From positions 1 to 10,706 of the forward strand of contig CAJMNV010000065.1 in NCBI GenBank assembly GCA_905214825.1: a stretch of 10,706 nucleotides of DNA, given 5' to 3'. This stretch comes from an uncultured bacterium. Lineage in GTDB: Bacteria > Bacillota > Clostridia > Lachnospirales > Anaerotignaceae. The position numbers were made by a program, and so were the translations under genes. The notes under the pieces were generated by a model. It did no database searches. It had not been told where the DNA came from and saw only the letters and a list, made by a program, of their open reading frames with translations. Below are positions 1 to 7,375 of this stretch, piece by piece (position 1 is the first letter of the stretch; every line of letters begins with the position of its first letter).

Positions 1-1871
1 AACTGATTGATTGTCAACAAACAATGGTTGGTACAACTTTGACATCTTGTCATGGTGGATTTGATTTCCAAATTGTTCATTTCTTGTCGATTGAGCAGTG
101 TTGTTTGATACCCTGCATGGTATTTATCTTTTGCAATCAAAGCCGCCCCAAATGCCCCCATAATACCTGCAATGTCTGGACGTACTGCTTCTCTGCCACT
201 AATACATTCAAAACTTCTTAACACTGCATCATTATAGAATGTACCTCCTTGCACCACCATAGATCTGCCCATGGCTTTTGGGTCTGCAATTTTGATAACT
301 TTCAGCAGTGCATTTTTGATAACAGAATATGCAAGCCCTGCGGAAATATCTGCAACATTTGCCCCTTCTTTTTGTGCCTGTTTGACACGAGAATTCATAA
401 ATACTGTACAACGAGAACCCAAATCAATGGGATTTTTTGCTGTCACTGCAATTTTTGCAAAATCTGCCACATGATAATTCAATGATTTTGCAAATGTTTC
501 AATAAAAGAGCCACAACCAGAAGAACACGCCTCATTCAAAAGCACATTATCAATAACGCCATCTTTGATACGAATACATTTCATATCTTGCCCACCAATG
601 TCCAATATAAAATCGACATCTGGTTTAAAAAATTGTGCCGCTTTATAATGTGCTACCGTTTCAATATAACCCAAATCCATCATCAATGCTTCTTTGAGCA
701 ATCCTTCGCCATACCCAGTAACACAAGAATTGCGTATTGTTACATCTTCTGGCATCAAATCATACATTTCATTCAAACTTTGCATGACAACTTTCAAAGG
801 ATTGCCTTCATTTCCTGCATAAAACGAATATAACAATTCTCCTTTGTCGCTAACCAAAGCCACTTTTGTTGTGGTAGAACCTGCATCAATGCCCAAAAAG
901 GCATCTCCTTTGTATGTAGACAATGGGCGTCTTTTGACTTTGTCTTTGTCATGGCGTTCTTTGAATTGTTCGTATTCTGCTTGGCTTTGGAACAAAGGTT
1001 CCAATCGTTCTACTTCCACAGCCAATTCTGTACCATTTTCCAAACGATACAACAACGTATCAAAGTCCAAATCGCAATCGCCTTTATTGGAAACCGCTGT
1101 GCCATACGCCGCAAACAAATGGGAGTGTTCTGGCAAAAGTGCTGTTTCTTCTGTCAAATGCAGTGTTTCTATAAAACGTTGTCGTAATTCAGAAAGAAAA
1201 TGCAAAGGGCCGCCCAAAAATGCCACATGTCCTCTGATTGGTTTGCCACAAGCAAGTCCTGCAATGGTTTGGTTGACAACCGCTTGGAATATAGATGCCG
1301 CCAAATCTTCTTTTTTTGCCCCTTCGTTAATCAAAGGCTGTATATCTGTTTTGGCAAACACACCGCAGCGAGAAGCAATCGGATAAATCACTTCATGTTT
1401 TTTTGCATATTCATTCAAACCAGTGGCATCTGTCTGCAACAAACTTGCCATTTGGTCGATAAAAGAACCTGTACCACCTGCACAGACACCATTCATACGT
1501 TGTTCTACATTACCACCTGTAAAATAGATGATTTTGGCATCTTCACCGCCCAATTCGATGACAACATCTGTCTGTGGTGCAACCGTTTCTATGGCATTTG
1601 CTGTTGCCACCACTTCTTGTATAAAGCCAACCCCCAACGCATTGGCAAGAGAAACACCACCACTGCCAGTAATCATTGTTGCAAACATACAATGTCCCAA
1701 TGCTTCTTGTGCTTGTTGCAATATTTCTTTGACTGTTTTTTTAATTTCAGAATAATGTCTGCGATATTGACTAAACACCATTTCATTCATTGCATCTACC
1801 AAAACCACTTTAACAGTAGTAGAGCCAATATCTATCCCCATACGATAAGTATCTTCTTTATGATACTGCAC
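1..1871 (-). CDS. Tandem 2-hydroxyacyl-CoA dehydratase activase-type protein (BadF/BadG/HgdC ATPase), partial, runs off left edge
   Basis: Only the first 623 residues lie in the window. Two ASKHA-fold ATPase domains follow each other: the first opens with GIDIGSTTVK near residue 12, the second with GIDAGSTTTK at residue 327. Each has an acidic glycine motif (ELGGEDAK; DIGGQDMK) and Fe-S ligand-type cysteines: C130 and C169 in the first, C449, C453 and C488 in the second. A C-x2-C-x3-C group follows at 610-617, where the DUF2229/HgdB-like part of such roughly 1,400-residue fusions normally begins (that length is from memory). Known activases use ATP to drive an electron into a 2-hydroxyacyl-CoA dehydratase; the substrate of the long fused forms is not established. 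I chose the GTG start because GGGGGTG lies six bases upstream. An ATG at 1841 is the alternative but has a weak ribosome site. The gene overlaps the TetR gene by 14 bases, so the two are probably co-transcribed. Confidence 0.88.
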   Translation of the reverse strand, partial: MQYHKEDTYRMGIDIGSTTVKVVLVDAMNEMVFSQYRRHYSEIKKTVKEILQQAQEALGHCMFATMITGSGGVSLANALGVGFIQEVVATANAIETVAPQTDVVIELGGEDAKIIYFTGGNVEQRMNGVCAGGTGSFIDQMASLLQTDATGLNEYAKKHEVIYPIASRCGVFAKTDIQPLINEGAKKEDLAASIFQAVVNQTIAGLACGKPIRGHVAFLGGPLHFLSELRQRFIETLHLTEETALLPEHSHLFAAYGTAVSNKGDCDLDFDTLLYRLENGTELAVEVERLEPLFQSQAEYEQFKERHDKDKVKRRPLSTYKGDAFLGIDAGSTTTKVALVSDKGELLYSFYAGNEGNPLKVVMQSLNEMYDLMPEDVTIRNSCVTGYGEGLLKEALMMDLGYIETVAHYKAAQFFKPDVDFILDIGGQDMKCIRIKDGVIDNVLLNEACSSGCGSFIETFAKSLNYHVADFAKIAVTAKNPIDLGSRCTVFMNSRVKQAQKEGANVADISAGLAYSVIKNALLKVIKIADPKAMGRSMVVQGGTFYNDAVLRSFECISGREAVRPDIAGIMGAFGAALIAKDKYHAGYQTTLLNRQEMNNLEIKSTMTRCQSCTNHCLLTINQ

Positions 1872-2520
1872 TGTTCACACCCCCATGTAAATACCCAAAA
1901 TATGCATCTTGCGTTGTAATGTGCCGCCAGAGTTGTTCTTCGAGATAACGATATTTTTGTTCATCATCTATGCTGTCATCTAACACTTTCAATGCCAAAA
2001 TACCATCTTGCATTGCGAGTGTCATCATAATACAATTATCAATATCCACTGCTTCGGCAATTTCTTTTCGTTGTTTACCTCTCTCCAACACACATCGCAA
2101 ATAACATTCTCTTTGTTTTGTATTTTCTGCAAATAAGTTTTGCACAACTTCATACTTTTTCATACCTTCATATAATAAAAAATAAAAATCACGAAAAGCA
2201 ATTTCCATATCAACTTCTTTTTGATATGTACAAAATCGTTGTGGTGCAAAAAACACTTCCCATAACAATGTTTTTGTGGAAACATCATCTTGTTTTTTTG
2301 CCCATACTTCCTGCATTTTTGCAATCGGACATACATAATATGGTTTCAAATATTTTTCTATCACTTTTGCCACCAAATTTTCTCGGCTTTTGAAGCAATA
2401 ATAAAAACCACCTTTTGTAGTTTCTGCTTCTCGTATCACTTCATTTATAGAAATATCAGAAAATCCTTTTTTCAAAAACAAACGAAAAGCAGTTTCCAAA
2501 ATATGTTCTTCTGTTTTCAT
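1858..2520 (-). CDS. TetR/AcrR-family transcriptional regulator
   Basis: This 220-residue protein has a standard TetR N-terminus. A first helix (EEHILETAFRLFLKKGF, residues 4-20) is followed by a helix-turn-helix at about residues 24-43, with the signature TTKGGFYYCFKSRENL at 34-49. The remaining roughly 170 residues form the family's variable ligand-binding and dimer domain, so the inducer cannot be read from sequence. The ATG at 2520 is preceded by GGAGGTA four bases away. A longer reading from 2601 would run through the promoter and operator and is rejected. The gene is first in a two-gene unit with the giant activase. A perfect palindrome just downstream of the predicted transcription start suggests the protein represses its own operon. 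An acyl-CoA or related metabolite as ligand is a guess from the neighbour only. Confidence 0.93.
   Translation of the reverse strand: MKTEEHILETAFRLFLKKGFSDISINEVIREAETTKGGFYYCFKSRENLVAKVIEKYLKPYYVCPIAKMQEVWAKKQDDVSTKTLLWEVFFAPQRFCTYQKEVDMEIAFRDFYFLLYEGMKKYEVVQNLFAENTKQRECYLRCVLERGKQRKEIAEAVDIDNCIMMTLAMQDGILALKVLDDSIDDEQKYRYLEEQLWRHITTQDAYFGYLHGGVNSAVS
1878..1884 (-). promoter_or_regulatory. Ribosome binding site of the activase gene (decides the GTG start)
   Basis: GGGGGTG lies six bases before the GTG at 1871, inside the last codons of the TetR gene. The alternative ATG at 1841 has only an AAGAAG-like stretch before it, so this site favours the longer protein. Confidence 0.5.
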
Positions 2521-2545
2521 AAAATACCTCCGCTTGCACACCGGT

Positions 2546-2563
2546 ACAGACCACTTGGTCTGT
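2546..2563. promoter_or_regulatory. Palindromic operator, probably bound by the adjacent TetR protein
   Basis: ACAGACCA and TGGTCTGT form a perfect 8-bp inverted repeat around a CT centre, 18 bp in all. It lies between the -10 box (ending at 2572) and the ribosome site (2525-2531) of the TetR gene, at or just after the expected transcription start. There, bound repressor would block initiation or early elongation. The AGACCA-n2-TGGTCT core resembles operators of some TetR proteins such as LmrA/YxaF of B. subtilis (from memory). Confidence 0.75.
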
Positions 2564-2571
2564 TTTTGTTC

Positions 2572-2601
2572 ATTATATGCGTAAACCCTGTAAAGTTGCA
2601 A
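2572..2601 (-). promoter_or_regulatory. Sigma-A-type promoter of the TetR-activase unit
   Basis: On the minus strand TTGCAA (2596-2601) and a perfect TATAAT (2572-2577) are separated by 18 bases. Transcription should start near 2565, directly at the edge of the palindromic operator. A direct repeat TTTAC-n4-TTTAC lies in the spacer. Confidence 0.72.
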
Positions 2602-2662
2602 TTAAGAAATTGCTAAAATGTCGTTAAGAATCAGTGTTTGTCATATTTTGCAGAGCACAACT

Positions 2663-3472
2663 TTATATGCTTTCCAATACCATACGCAACCCCACCAATG
2701 CCAAAATATGGACTGGATAAAATCCGTAAAATAAATATGGATTTACATTTTTTCCCTTTTCTCCATGATACCGATTGATGATTGCCAAAGCCAAAAAACC
2801 ATTTGCCAAATATACCACAATATACGCAACTGCTGCACCCAATGCCATATGCCCCGAAAACACCAATGTCAAATATTGCACTGGCAACGACAATCCATAT
2901 ATCAATAACATACCACATAATCTGCCTTTTTTCTCATAAAAAGTTTTTTGGAATATATAACATAAAAAAATATATAACACGCCCAAACTGCCATAATCTG
3001 TATGCAACAAAAATACCGTAATCACACAAACACATACAATATACTTTGCTGTTTTTGGTCTGCCTTGTTGCATCATCTGCCCAAACAAACCACAAGCCAA
3101 AGCCCCAAAAAACAATGTCACAAACACATTTTGAAATGCAAATCGTACCACCACATCACCAGTCTGTATCCATGATACCATCATCTGATATGGTATTTCC
3201 GAAAGCAAGGCAAACAATCCCAACCGTTTCCAATATGCTTGCATATCATGGGTATATCGTATCCCTTCTGCAATCTGGAACCCAAACACCAAAAAAGCCA
3301 CTCGTCCGAATCCACTCAAAAGTAAATATATCCATTCTGTCAACATAACATTATTTGTCATATGATAAAACAGCATTTTTATCGGCTGTGCAAACAATTT
3401 CATGCCATGGTCTAAAAACATAGAACAAATGGCAATCACTTTCAAATCCAATCTTGTAAATGGCTTGCCCAT
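2663..3472 (-). CDS. TraX-family integral membrane protein
   Basis: This 269-residue, strongly hydrophobic protein has about seven to nine membrane segments. Family marks are the N-terminal TRLDLKVIAICSMFLDHG (residues 6-23, with the DH pair at 21-22) and a final segment with FYPVH (251-255). TraX of the F plasmid N-acetylates pilin. Many Clostridia carry chromosomal TraX-like proteins far from any conjugation genes, and their acceptor is unknown; there is no pilin or transfer gene here either. The ATG at 3472 is preceded by AAGGGG about eight bases away. The gene lies 24 bases after a terminator, and I see no good promoter in that gap, so it may depend on read-through or on a promoter inside the preceding gene. 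I see no convincing terminator after it. Confidence 0.85.
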   Translation of the reverse strand: MGKPFTRLDLKVIAICSMFLDHGMKLFAQPIKMLFYHMTNNVMLTEWIYLLLSGFGRVAFLVFGFQIAEGIRYTHDMQAYWKRLGLFALLSEIPYQMMVSWIQTGDVVVRFAFQNVFVTLFFGALACGLFGQMMQQGRPKTAKYIVCVCVITVFLLHTDYGSLGVLYIFLCYIFQKTFYEKKGRLCGMLLIYGLSLPVQYLTLVFSGHMALGAAVAYIVVYLANGFLALAIINRYHGEKGKNVNPYLFYGFYPVHILALVGLRMVLESI

Positions 3473-3496
3473 ACATCACACCCCTTTTCTGAAAGC

Positions 3497-3518
3497 AAAA
3501 AAGGGCATACCGCCCTTT
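3497..3518 (-). terminator. Intrinsic terminator of the tmk-to-rsmI operon
   Basis: On the minus strand AAAGGGC, loop GGTAT and GCCCTTT form a perfect 7-bp stem that continues into a run of six T (the last three of the stem plus three more). The stem starts inside the stop codon of the 121-aa gene, so it ends the operon immediately after its last gene. Confidence 0.8.
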
Positions 3519-3882
3519 ATTGTTGTATCATTTCTTTGATTTTGTGCAAAGGTGTTGCCACAATTTTGGTATGTGTGCAAATACAAATCATTTTGATTTG
3601 GTTCATGCCCACCAGTTCCCCGTCTATGACTTCATTTTCTGTCACCACACGAATTTTCATGCCTCTTTTGAATTCTTTTTCCTGAAATGATATAGTATCA
3701 ATGGGGAACATTTCAAAACAACGTGTCATGACTTTTGCCATTTCGACTTCTCCCCATGTTTTTCCACCATTTTTATTTTGTTTTCCAAACAAGAACTTGC
3801 GTAGTATGCTCCACACAATCAAAGCCAACACTGCTGCCAAAACAACTTGTTGCCAACTCAATGCTGTAAATTTTTCCAACAT
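3517..3882 (-). CDS. Unknown membrane-anchored protein, last gene of the tmk operon
   Basis: I do not recognise this 121-residue protein. One membrane segment is visible at about residues 13-27 (VVLAAVLALIVWSIL). A basic stretch follows (RKFLFGKQNKNGGK), which by the positive-inside rule puts the rest of the chain in the cytoplasm. The soluble part (about 44-121) has an alternating hydrophobic pattern suggesting a small beta-rich domain at 74-110 (GMKIRVVTENEVIDGELVG), three cysteines (C55, C100, C102) and an HTK motif at 104-106. The gene starts 13 bases after rsmI, with AAAGGAAG before its ATG, and the operon terminator begins at its stop codon, so it is clearly an operon member. A role with the neighbouring ribosome or tRNA enzymes is possible but unsupported. 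Confidence 0.8.
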   Translation of the reverse strand: MLEKFTALSWQQVVLAAVLALIVWSILRKFLFGKQNKNGGKTWGEVEMAKVMTRCFEMFPIDTISFQEKEFKRGMKIRVVTENEVIDGELVGMNQIKMICICTHTKIVATPLHKIKEMIQQ

Positions 3883-3895
3883 CTTATCACTTCCT

Positions 3896-4750
3896 TTATT
3901 GATTTTTGTATTGGTGCAAATATTGGTAAATATCCCGCTTTGACACCCCTCTGTCTTTTGCCGTTTGTTTCATTGCCTCTTTTTCGCTCATGCCTTGTGA
4001 TACATATTGTTGCATATGTGCTTCTATGGAAATACTTTCCCAGCTTTGTTGTTTTGCCTGTTTTTGCTCTGCCAATGTATAACCCGCAAACACAAGCACA
4101 AATTCCCCTTTTGGTGTATGTTCTGTATAGTATGTAATCAATTCTGCTACTGTACCACGACGCACTTCTTCAAATTTTTTGGTCAATTCTCGTATTACTG
4201 CCATTTGACGTTGTTTGCCGAATACTTGTGCCAATTCTTCCAATGTACTACACAAACGATGCGGTGCTTCATAAAATATCATGGTACGATGTTCTGTTGC
4301 CAATGTTTCCAAGACCTGCCGACGTTCTTTTTTCTCTGCTGGCAAAAAACCTTCAAATACAAATCTTCTGGTATCCATTCCCGAAAGCACCAATGCCACA
4401 ACTGCCGCCGAAGCTCCGGGAGCAACTGTAACAGGAATGTCCGCCTCATAACACAATTTAACCAAATCCGCCCCAGGGTCAGAAATCCCCGGCATACCTG
4501 CATCTGTCACCAATGCAATATTTTCTCCATTTTGCAAACGTTCTATCAGCTGTATCCCTTTTTGTATTTTGTTATGCTCATGATAACTTGTCAAGGGTGT
4601 TTTGATTTCAAAATGGTTTAATAATTTCAGTGTATTTCTGGTATCTTCTGCCGCAATCACATCTGCGTGTTCCAATATTTTCAGCACACGCAATGTCATA
4701 TCGTCCAAATTGCCTATGGGTGTTGCACATAAATACAGTGTGCCTGCCAT
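3896..4750 (-). CDS. rsmI: 16S rRNA (cytidine(1402)-2'-O)-methyltransferase RsmI
   Basis: RsmI uses S-adenosylmethionine to methylate the 2'-O of C1402 in the 16S rRNA decoding centre. The 284-residue chain matches the family's usual length. Recognisable parts are LYLCATPIGNLDD (5-17), AAEDTRNT (33-40), TDAGMPGISDPG (82-93), PGASA (111-115) and FYEAPHRL (159-166), all typical of the tetrapyrrole-methylase fold. A C-terminal helical segment (about 240-284) fits the RsmI helix-turn-helix. I chose the ATG at 4750, one base after the trmN6 stop, with GGAGAGGGG about ten bases upstream. Longer starts at 4771 or 4804 would add residues not normal for RsmI and overlap trmN6. The tight junction implies translational coupling with trmN6. 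In B. subtilis the same gene (yabC) follows yabB and yazA; yazA is absent here. Confidence 0.96.
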   Translation of the reverse strand: MAGTLYLCATPIGNLDDMTLRVLKILEHADVIAAEDTRNTLKLLNHFEIKTPLTSYHEHNKIQKGIQLIERLQNGENIALVTDAGMPGISDPGADLVKLCYEADIPVTVAPGASAAVVALVLSGMDTRRFVFEGFLPAEKKERRQVLETLATEHRTMIFYEAPHRLCSTLEELAQVFGKQRQMAVIRELTKKFEEVRRGTVAELITYYTEHTPKGEFVLVFAGYTLAEQKQAKQQSWESISIEAHMQQYVSQGMSEKEAMKQTAKDRGVSKRDIYQYLHQYKNQ

Positions 4751-4751
4751 A

Positions 4752-5507
4752 TCACGCTTGCCCCTCTCCATAGTAAATATCGTAAATTTCTTTTGTATAA
4801 ACATTTATTTTTTCATAAATCACAAGTGGTGGTTGTGCTTTGAGCATTGCCTTCCCCCCACGGACTGCTTCCACAAGCAACATTGTTGGCGGTTTTTCCA
4901 CATAAGAATGTACAAAACGCAATCGTTTTGGTTCCAATCCATATTGTCTGAGTGTGCATATAATATCTGCCAAACGTTGGGGCCGATGTACCATATAAAA
5001 CCGTCCAGACGGTTTCAAAACTTTTGCTGCATTTTTAACCACATCTTCCAATGTGCAAAGAATTTCATGTCTGGCAATAGCTTTTGTATCAGATGGATTT
5101 TGCAAACCGCCTCCTGCATGCATATATGGTGGATTGCTCGTCACCACATCAAACACAGAACCACCAAACAAATCCGCTGCCTGTTTGATGTCCCCTGTTA
5201 CAATATCCACTTTTTGCTCCAAATGATTCAAAGCCACACTACGTTTTGCCATTTCTGCACTTTCTTCTTGTATTTCCAATCCAGTAAAATGGCTGCCTTT
5301 CGTTCTACCTTCCAATAAAATGGGAATAATGCCTGTACCTGTTCCCAAATCCAAGACACATTCTCCTTTTTTCACTCTCGCAAAACCACTCAATATCACC
5401 GCATCAATCCCAAAGCAAAAACGCTTTGGGTCTTGCAGTATGACATATCCATTGCGGTGTAAATCGTCCACACGTTCTCCCATGCGAATTTCCACATCAG
5501 TCCTCAT
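4752..5507 (-). CDS. trmN6: tRNA1(Val) (adenine(37)-N6)-methyltransferase, TrmN6/YabB family
   Basis: The 251-residue protein is a class I S-adenosylmethionine-dependent methyltransferase. Motif I is VLDLGTGTGIIPI (51-63), the acidic end of strand 2 is GLEIQEES (76-83), and the catalytic adenine-N6 motif NPPY is at 125-128. The opening ERVDDLHRNGYVILQDPKRFCF (from residue 11) and the FGIDAVILS stretch are typical of the YfiC/YabB group, whose E. coli member makes m6A37 in tRNA1(Val). The tRNA target is transferred from that homologue and could differ here. The ATG at 5507 overlaps the end of ricT by 11 bases, with GAGGAG about ten bases upstream inside ricT. An internal ATG at 5483 is possible but would remove part of the conserved start. 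Confidence 0.92.
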   Translation of the reverse strand: MRTDVEIRMGERVDDLHRNGYVILQDPKRFCFGIDAVILSGFARVKKGECVLDLGTGTGIIPILLEGRTKGSHFTGLEIQEESAEMAKRSVALNHLEQKVDIVTGDIKQAADLFGGSVFDVVTSNPPYMHAGGGLQNPSDTKAIARHEILCTLEDVVKNAAKVLKPSGRFYMVHRPQRLADIICTLRQYGLEPKRLRFVHSYVEKPPTMLLVEAVRGGKAMLKAQPPLVIYEKINVYTKEIYDIYYGEGQA

Positions 5508-6369
5508 ATACTTCCAACTCCTCTGGTGTGGGTTGTTGTTTGCGTTTCTTTTTGGACTTCAGCACTTTGATTTCGTCCACATGATAAAATGCAATCGTTG
5601 GGGGGTCATTTTCTTTTTTGCGTACTGCTGCTTTGACTTGTTGCATCAACACATTTGTGGAGAGTATTTCCCCCGTACCATCCGGTGTTGCAATAATATC
5701 ACCCACAAAAGGCAATTTTTTATTCAACTCCTCATACACATCTTCTTCATATTTCAAACAACACATCAATCTACCGCAAATACCACTAATTTTAGTAGGA
5801 TTAAGTGCCAAATTCTGGTCTTTTGCCATTTTTATGGAAACGGGCTGAAAATCCCCCAAAAATGTCGCACAACACAACGTTCTGCCACAAATGCCAATGC
5901 CATTGAGCATTTTTGCCTCATCACGCACACCAATTTGACGCAATTCAATACGCATACGAAACACAGCAGCCAATTCTTTTACCAATTCACGAAAATCCAC
6001 ACGTCCATCTGATGTAAAATAAAATATCAATTTGTTGCGGTCAAATGTCATTTCCACATCAACCAATTTCATATCCAACTGCAAACGAGAAATTTTTTCC
6101 AAGCAAACAGAAAATGCTTCTTTTTCCCGTTCTGTATTTTCTGCGACAACCACAGCATCTTCTTGTGTTGCTGCACGCAAAACTTTTTTCAAAGGTGGTA
6201 TGATGCTTTCTTCCGAAACGAAAGTATTTGCTTTCATTACTGCACCATATTCCACACCTCTTGCTGTTTCCACAATCGCAAAGTCATTGATAGCAAATTG
6301 CATACCACAAGGGTCAAAATAATATACTTTGCCTGCTTTTTTGAAACGTATTCCAACCACTTCTATCAT
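5497..6369 (-). CDS. ricT: RicT (YaaT), PSP1-domain Fe-S protein of the Ric complex
   Basis: This 290-residue protein matches YaaT/RicT in length and motifs. The N-terminal part (about 1-60) has VGIRFKKAGKVYYFDP. The PSP1 C-terminal domain covers about 60-150. Two cysteine clusters, CGRTLCC (161-167) and CGRLMCC (198-204), supply six cysteines of the kind that bind Fe-S clusters in the RicA-RicF-RicT complex. In B. subtilis this complex helps RNase Y mature polycistronic mRNAs and affects sporulation, competence and biofilm formation. RicA and RicF are not encoded in the window. The tail is basic then acidic (KSKKKRK at 271-277; EELEVYED at the end). The ATG overlaps the holB stop as ATGA, and the 3' end overlaps trmN6, so the gene is coupled on both sides. 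Confidence 0.95.
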   Translation of the reverse strand: MIEVVGIRFKKAGKVYYFDPCGMQFAINDFAIVETARGVEYGAVMKANTFVSEESIIPPLKKVLRAATQEDAVVVAENTEREKEAFSVCLEKISRLQLDMKLVDVEMTFDRNKLIFYFTSDGRVDFRELVKELAAVFRMRIELRQIGVRDEAKMLNGIGICGRTLCCATFLGDFQPVSIKMAKDQNLALNPTKISGICGRLMCCLKYEEDVYEELNKKLPFVGDIIATPDGTGEILSTNVLMQQVKAAVRKKENDPPTIAFYHVDEIKVLKSKKKRKQQPTPEELEVYED

Positions 6370-7355
6370 GAATATCTGTTCTCCTTTAATTCCATCAACA
6401 TCACTTCCATGGTGAGTCGAAAATTTGCATTTCTTGCTAAATTCATTTTTGCCTGTTGTACTGCTGCCGCTTTTTTTGCCAATTCTGCGACAGTTGTTTT
6501 TGTCTGAGCAAACAATGCTTGTTTTTGTGTTTTTTGTATCAAAAATTTATCATCTTGCAATCTGTTTGCCACAAGCAAGTCCCGATACCATAACTGCATC
6601 ATATCCAAAAATCTGGTATCATCTTTATATTGTTCCAAATCTTTTGCAAACAGAAGTACTTCTGCCAAAGACTTTTGTTCTATTGCTTTTAGTTTGTCCA
6701 GAATATCCTCCCGCATATGCACAAACGTTTCATCTTCCAACAATGTCAAAGCATTGCCAATGCTCCCTTGTGCATATGCGGCATATTCTGCCGCTACCGT
6801 ATCAGAAAGTTGTTTTTTTGTTACCAAATATTTTACAATCAAATTTTCAGACAATGGTCTGATTTGCAGTGTCACCACACGAGAAAGCACCGTTGGCAAA
6901 AATACCGCTGTATTTTTTGCCAAAAGCAAAAAAACAACATAATCAGGCGGTTCTTCCAATGTTTTAAGCAATGCATTTTGTGCCTGTTCTGTCATCGTGT
7001 CTGCCTGTTGTACAATATAAATTTTGTAACGATATTGATATTGTTTGAATTTGACATCTTCCAATATCTGCTCTCTAATATCATCTACACCCAATGACTT
7101 CTTTGTCGGACGCACATAAACAATGTCAGGGTGATTGTGCGAATCAAATGCTTTACAGCTTTGGCAAACACCGCAAGGGTCTGTACCACCTGCTTCACAC
7201 TGCAATGTCTTTGCAAACAAATTCGCCAACATTTTTTTCCCACTACCGCTATCACCTGCAAACAAATAAGCATGTGAAATCTTTTTTGTAGCAACTGCCT
7301 GCCGCAAATAACGAAGCAAAAGGTCGTTGCCATATATTTCTGAAAAACAATACAA
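6366..7355 (-). CDS. holB: DNA polymerase III delta-prime subunit (clamp loader)
   Basis: The delta-prime subunit is the stationary part of the clamp loader that opens the beta sliding clamp. The 329-residue chain has an AAA+ N-terminal region: P-loop-like GDSGSGKK (34-41), a four-cysteine zinc module (C53, C61, C64, C67), IYIVQQADTMT (112-122) and ALLKTLEEPP (128-137). The usual SRC motif reads SRV (158-160). The P-loop lacks the Mg-binding Ser/Thr after GK (it has KK), which fits a subunit that does not hydrolyse ATP. The start is TTG at 7355, chosen because AAGGAGGTG sits seven bases before it and no ATG or GTG lies in frame nearby. It follows darA by 20 bases and overlaps ricT by 4. Confidence 0.94.
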   Translation of the reverse strand: MYCFSEIYGNDLLLRYLRQAVATKKISHAYLFAGDSGSGKKMLANLFAKTLQCEAGGTDPCGVCQSCKAFDSHNHPDIVYVRPTKKSLGVDDIREQILEDVKFKQYQYRYKIYIVQQADTMTEQAQNALLKTLEEPPDYVVFLLLAKNTAVFLPTVLSRVVTLQIRPLSENLIVKYLVTKKQLSDTVAAEYAAYAQGSIGNALTLLEDETFVHMREDILDKLKAIEQKSLAEVLLFAKDLEQYKDDTRFLDMMQLWYRDLLVANRLQDDKFLIQKTQKQALFAQTKTTVAELAKKAAAVQQAKMNLARNANFRLTMEVMLMELKENRYS

Positions 7356-7362
7356 CGCCTTT

Positions 7363-7371
7363 CACCTCCTT
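7363..7371 (-). promoter_or_regulatory. Strong ribosome binding site before the TTG start of holB
   Basis: AAGGAGGTG, nearly perfect against the 16S rRNA tail, lies seven bases before TTG. It settles the non-ATG start and may offset the weaker initiation codon. Confidence 0.8.
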
Positions 7372-7375
7372 TTCA

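Noticed and set aside
844..1919. Long plus-strand open frames at 844-1386 and 1200-1919
   Set aside because: They lie opposite the activase gene, have Cys/His/Phe-rich unnatural composition, and the minus strand gives a clear activase with intact motifs.
2521..2601. N-terminal extension of the TetR protein to 2601
   Set aside because: It would translate the promoter, operator and ribosome site; the ATG at 2520 has a good ribosome site and a standard TetR start.
2598..2613. GCAATT-AAGA-AATTGC hairpin as a TraX terminator
   Set aside because: The stem is only 6 bp, mostly A/T, lacks a T run, and overlaps the -35 box of the TetR promoter.
4007..5318. Plus-strand open frames opposite rsmI and trmN6 (4007-4621, 4602-5318)
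   Set aside because: These are antisense shadows with odd composition and no ribosome site; the minus-strand genes are unambiguous.
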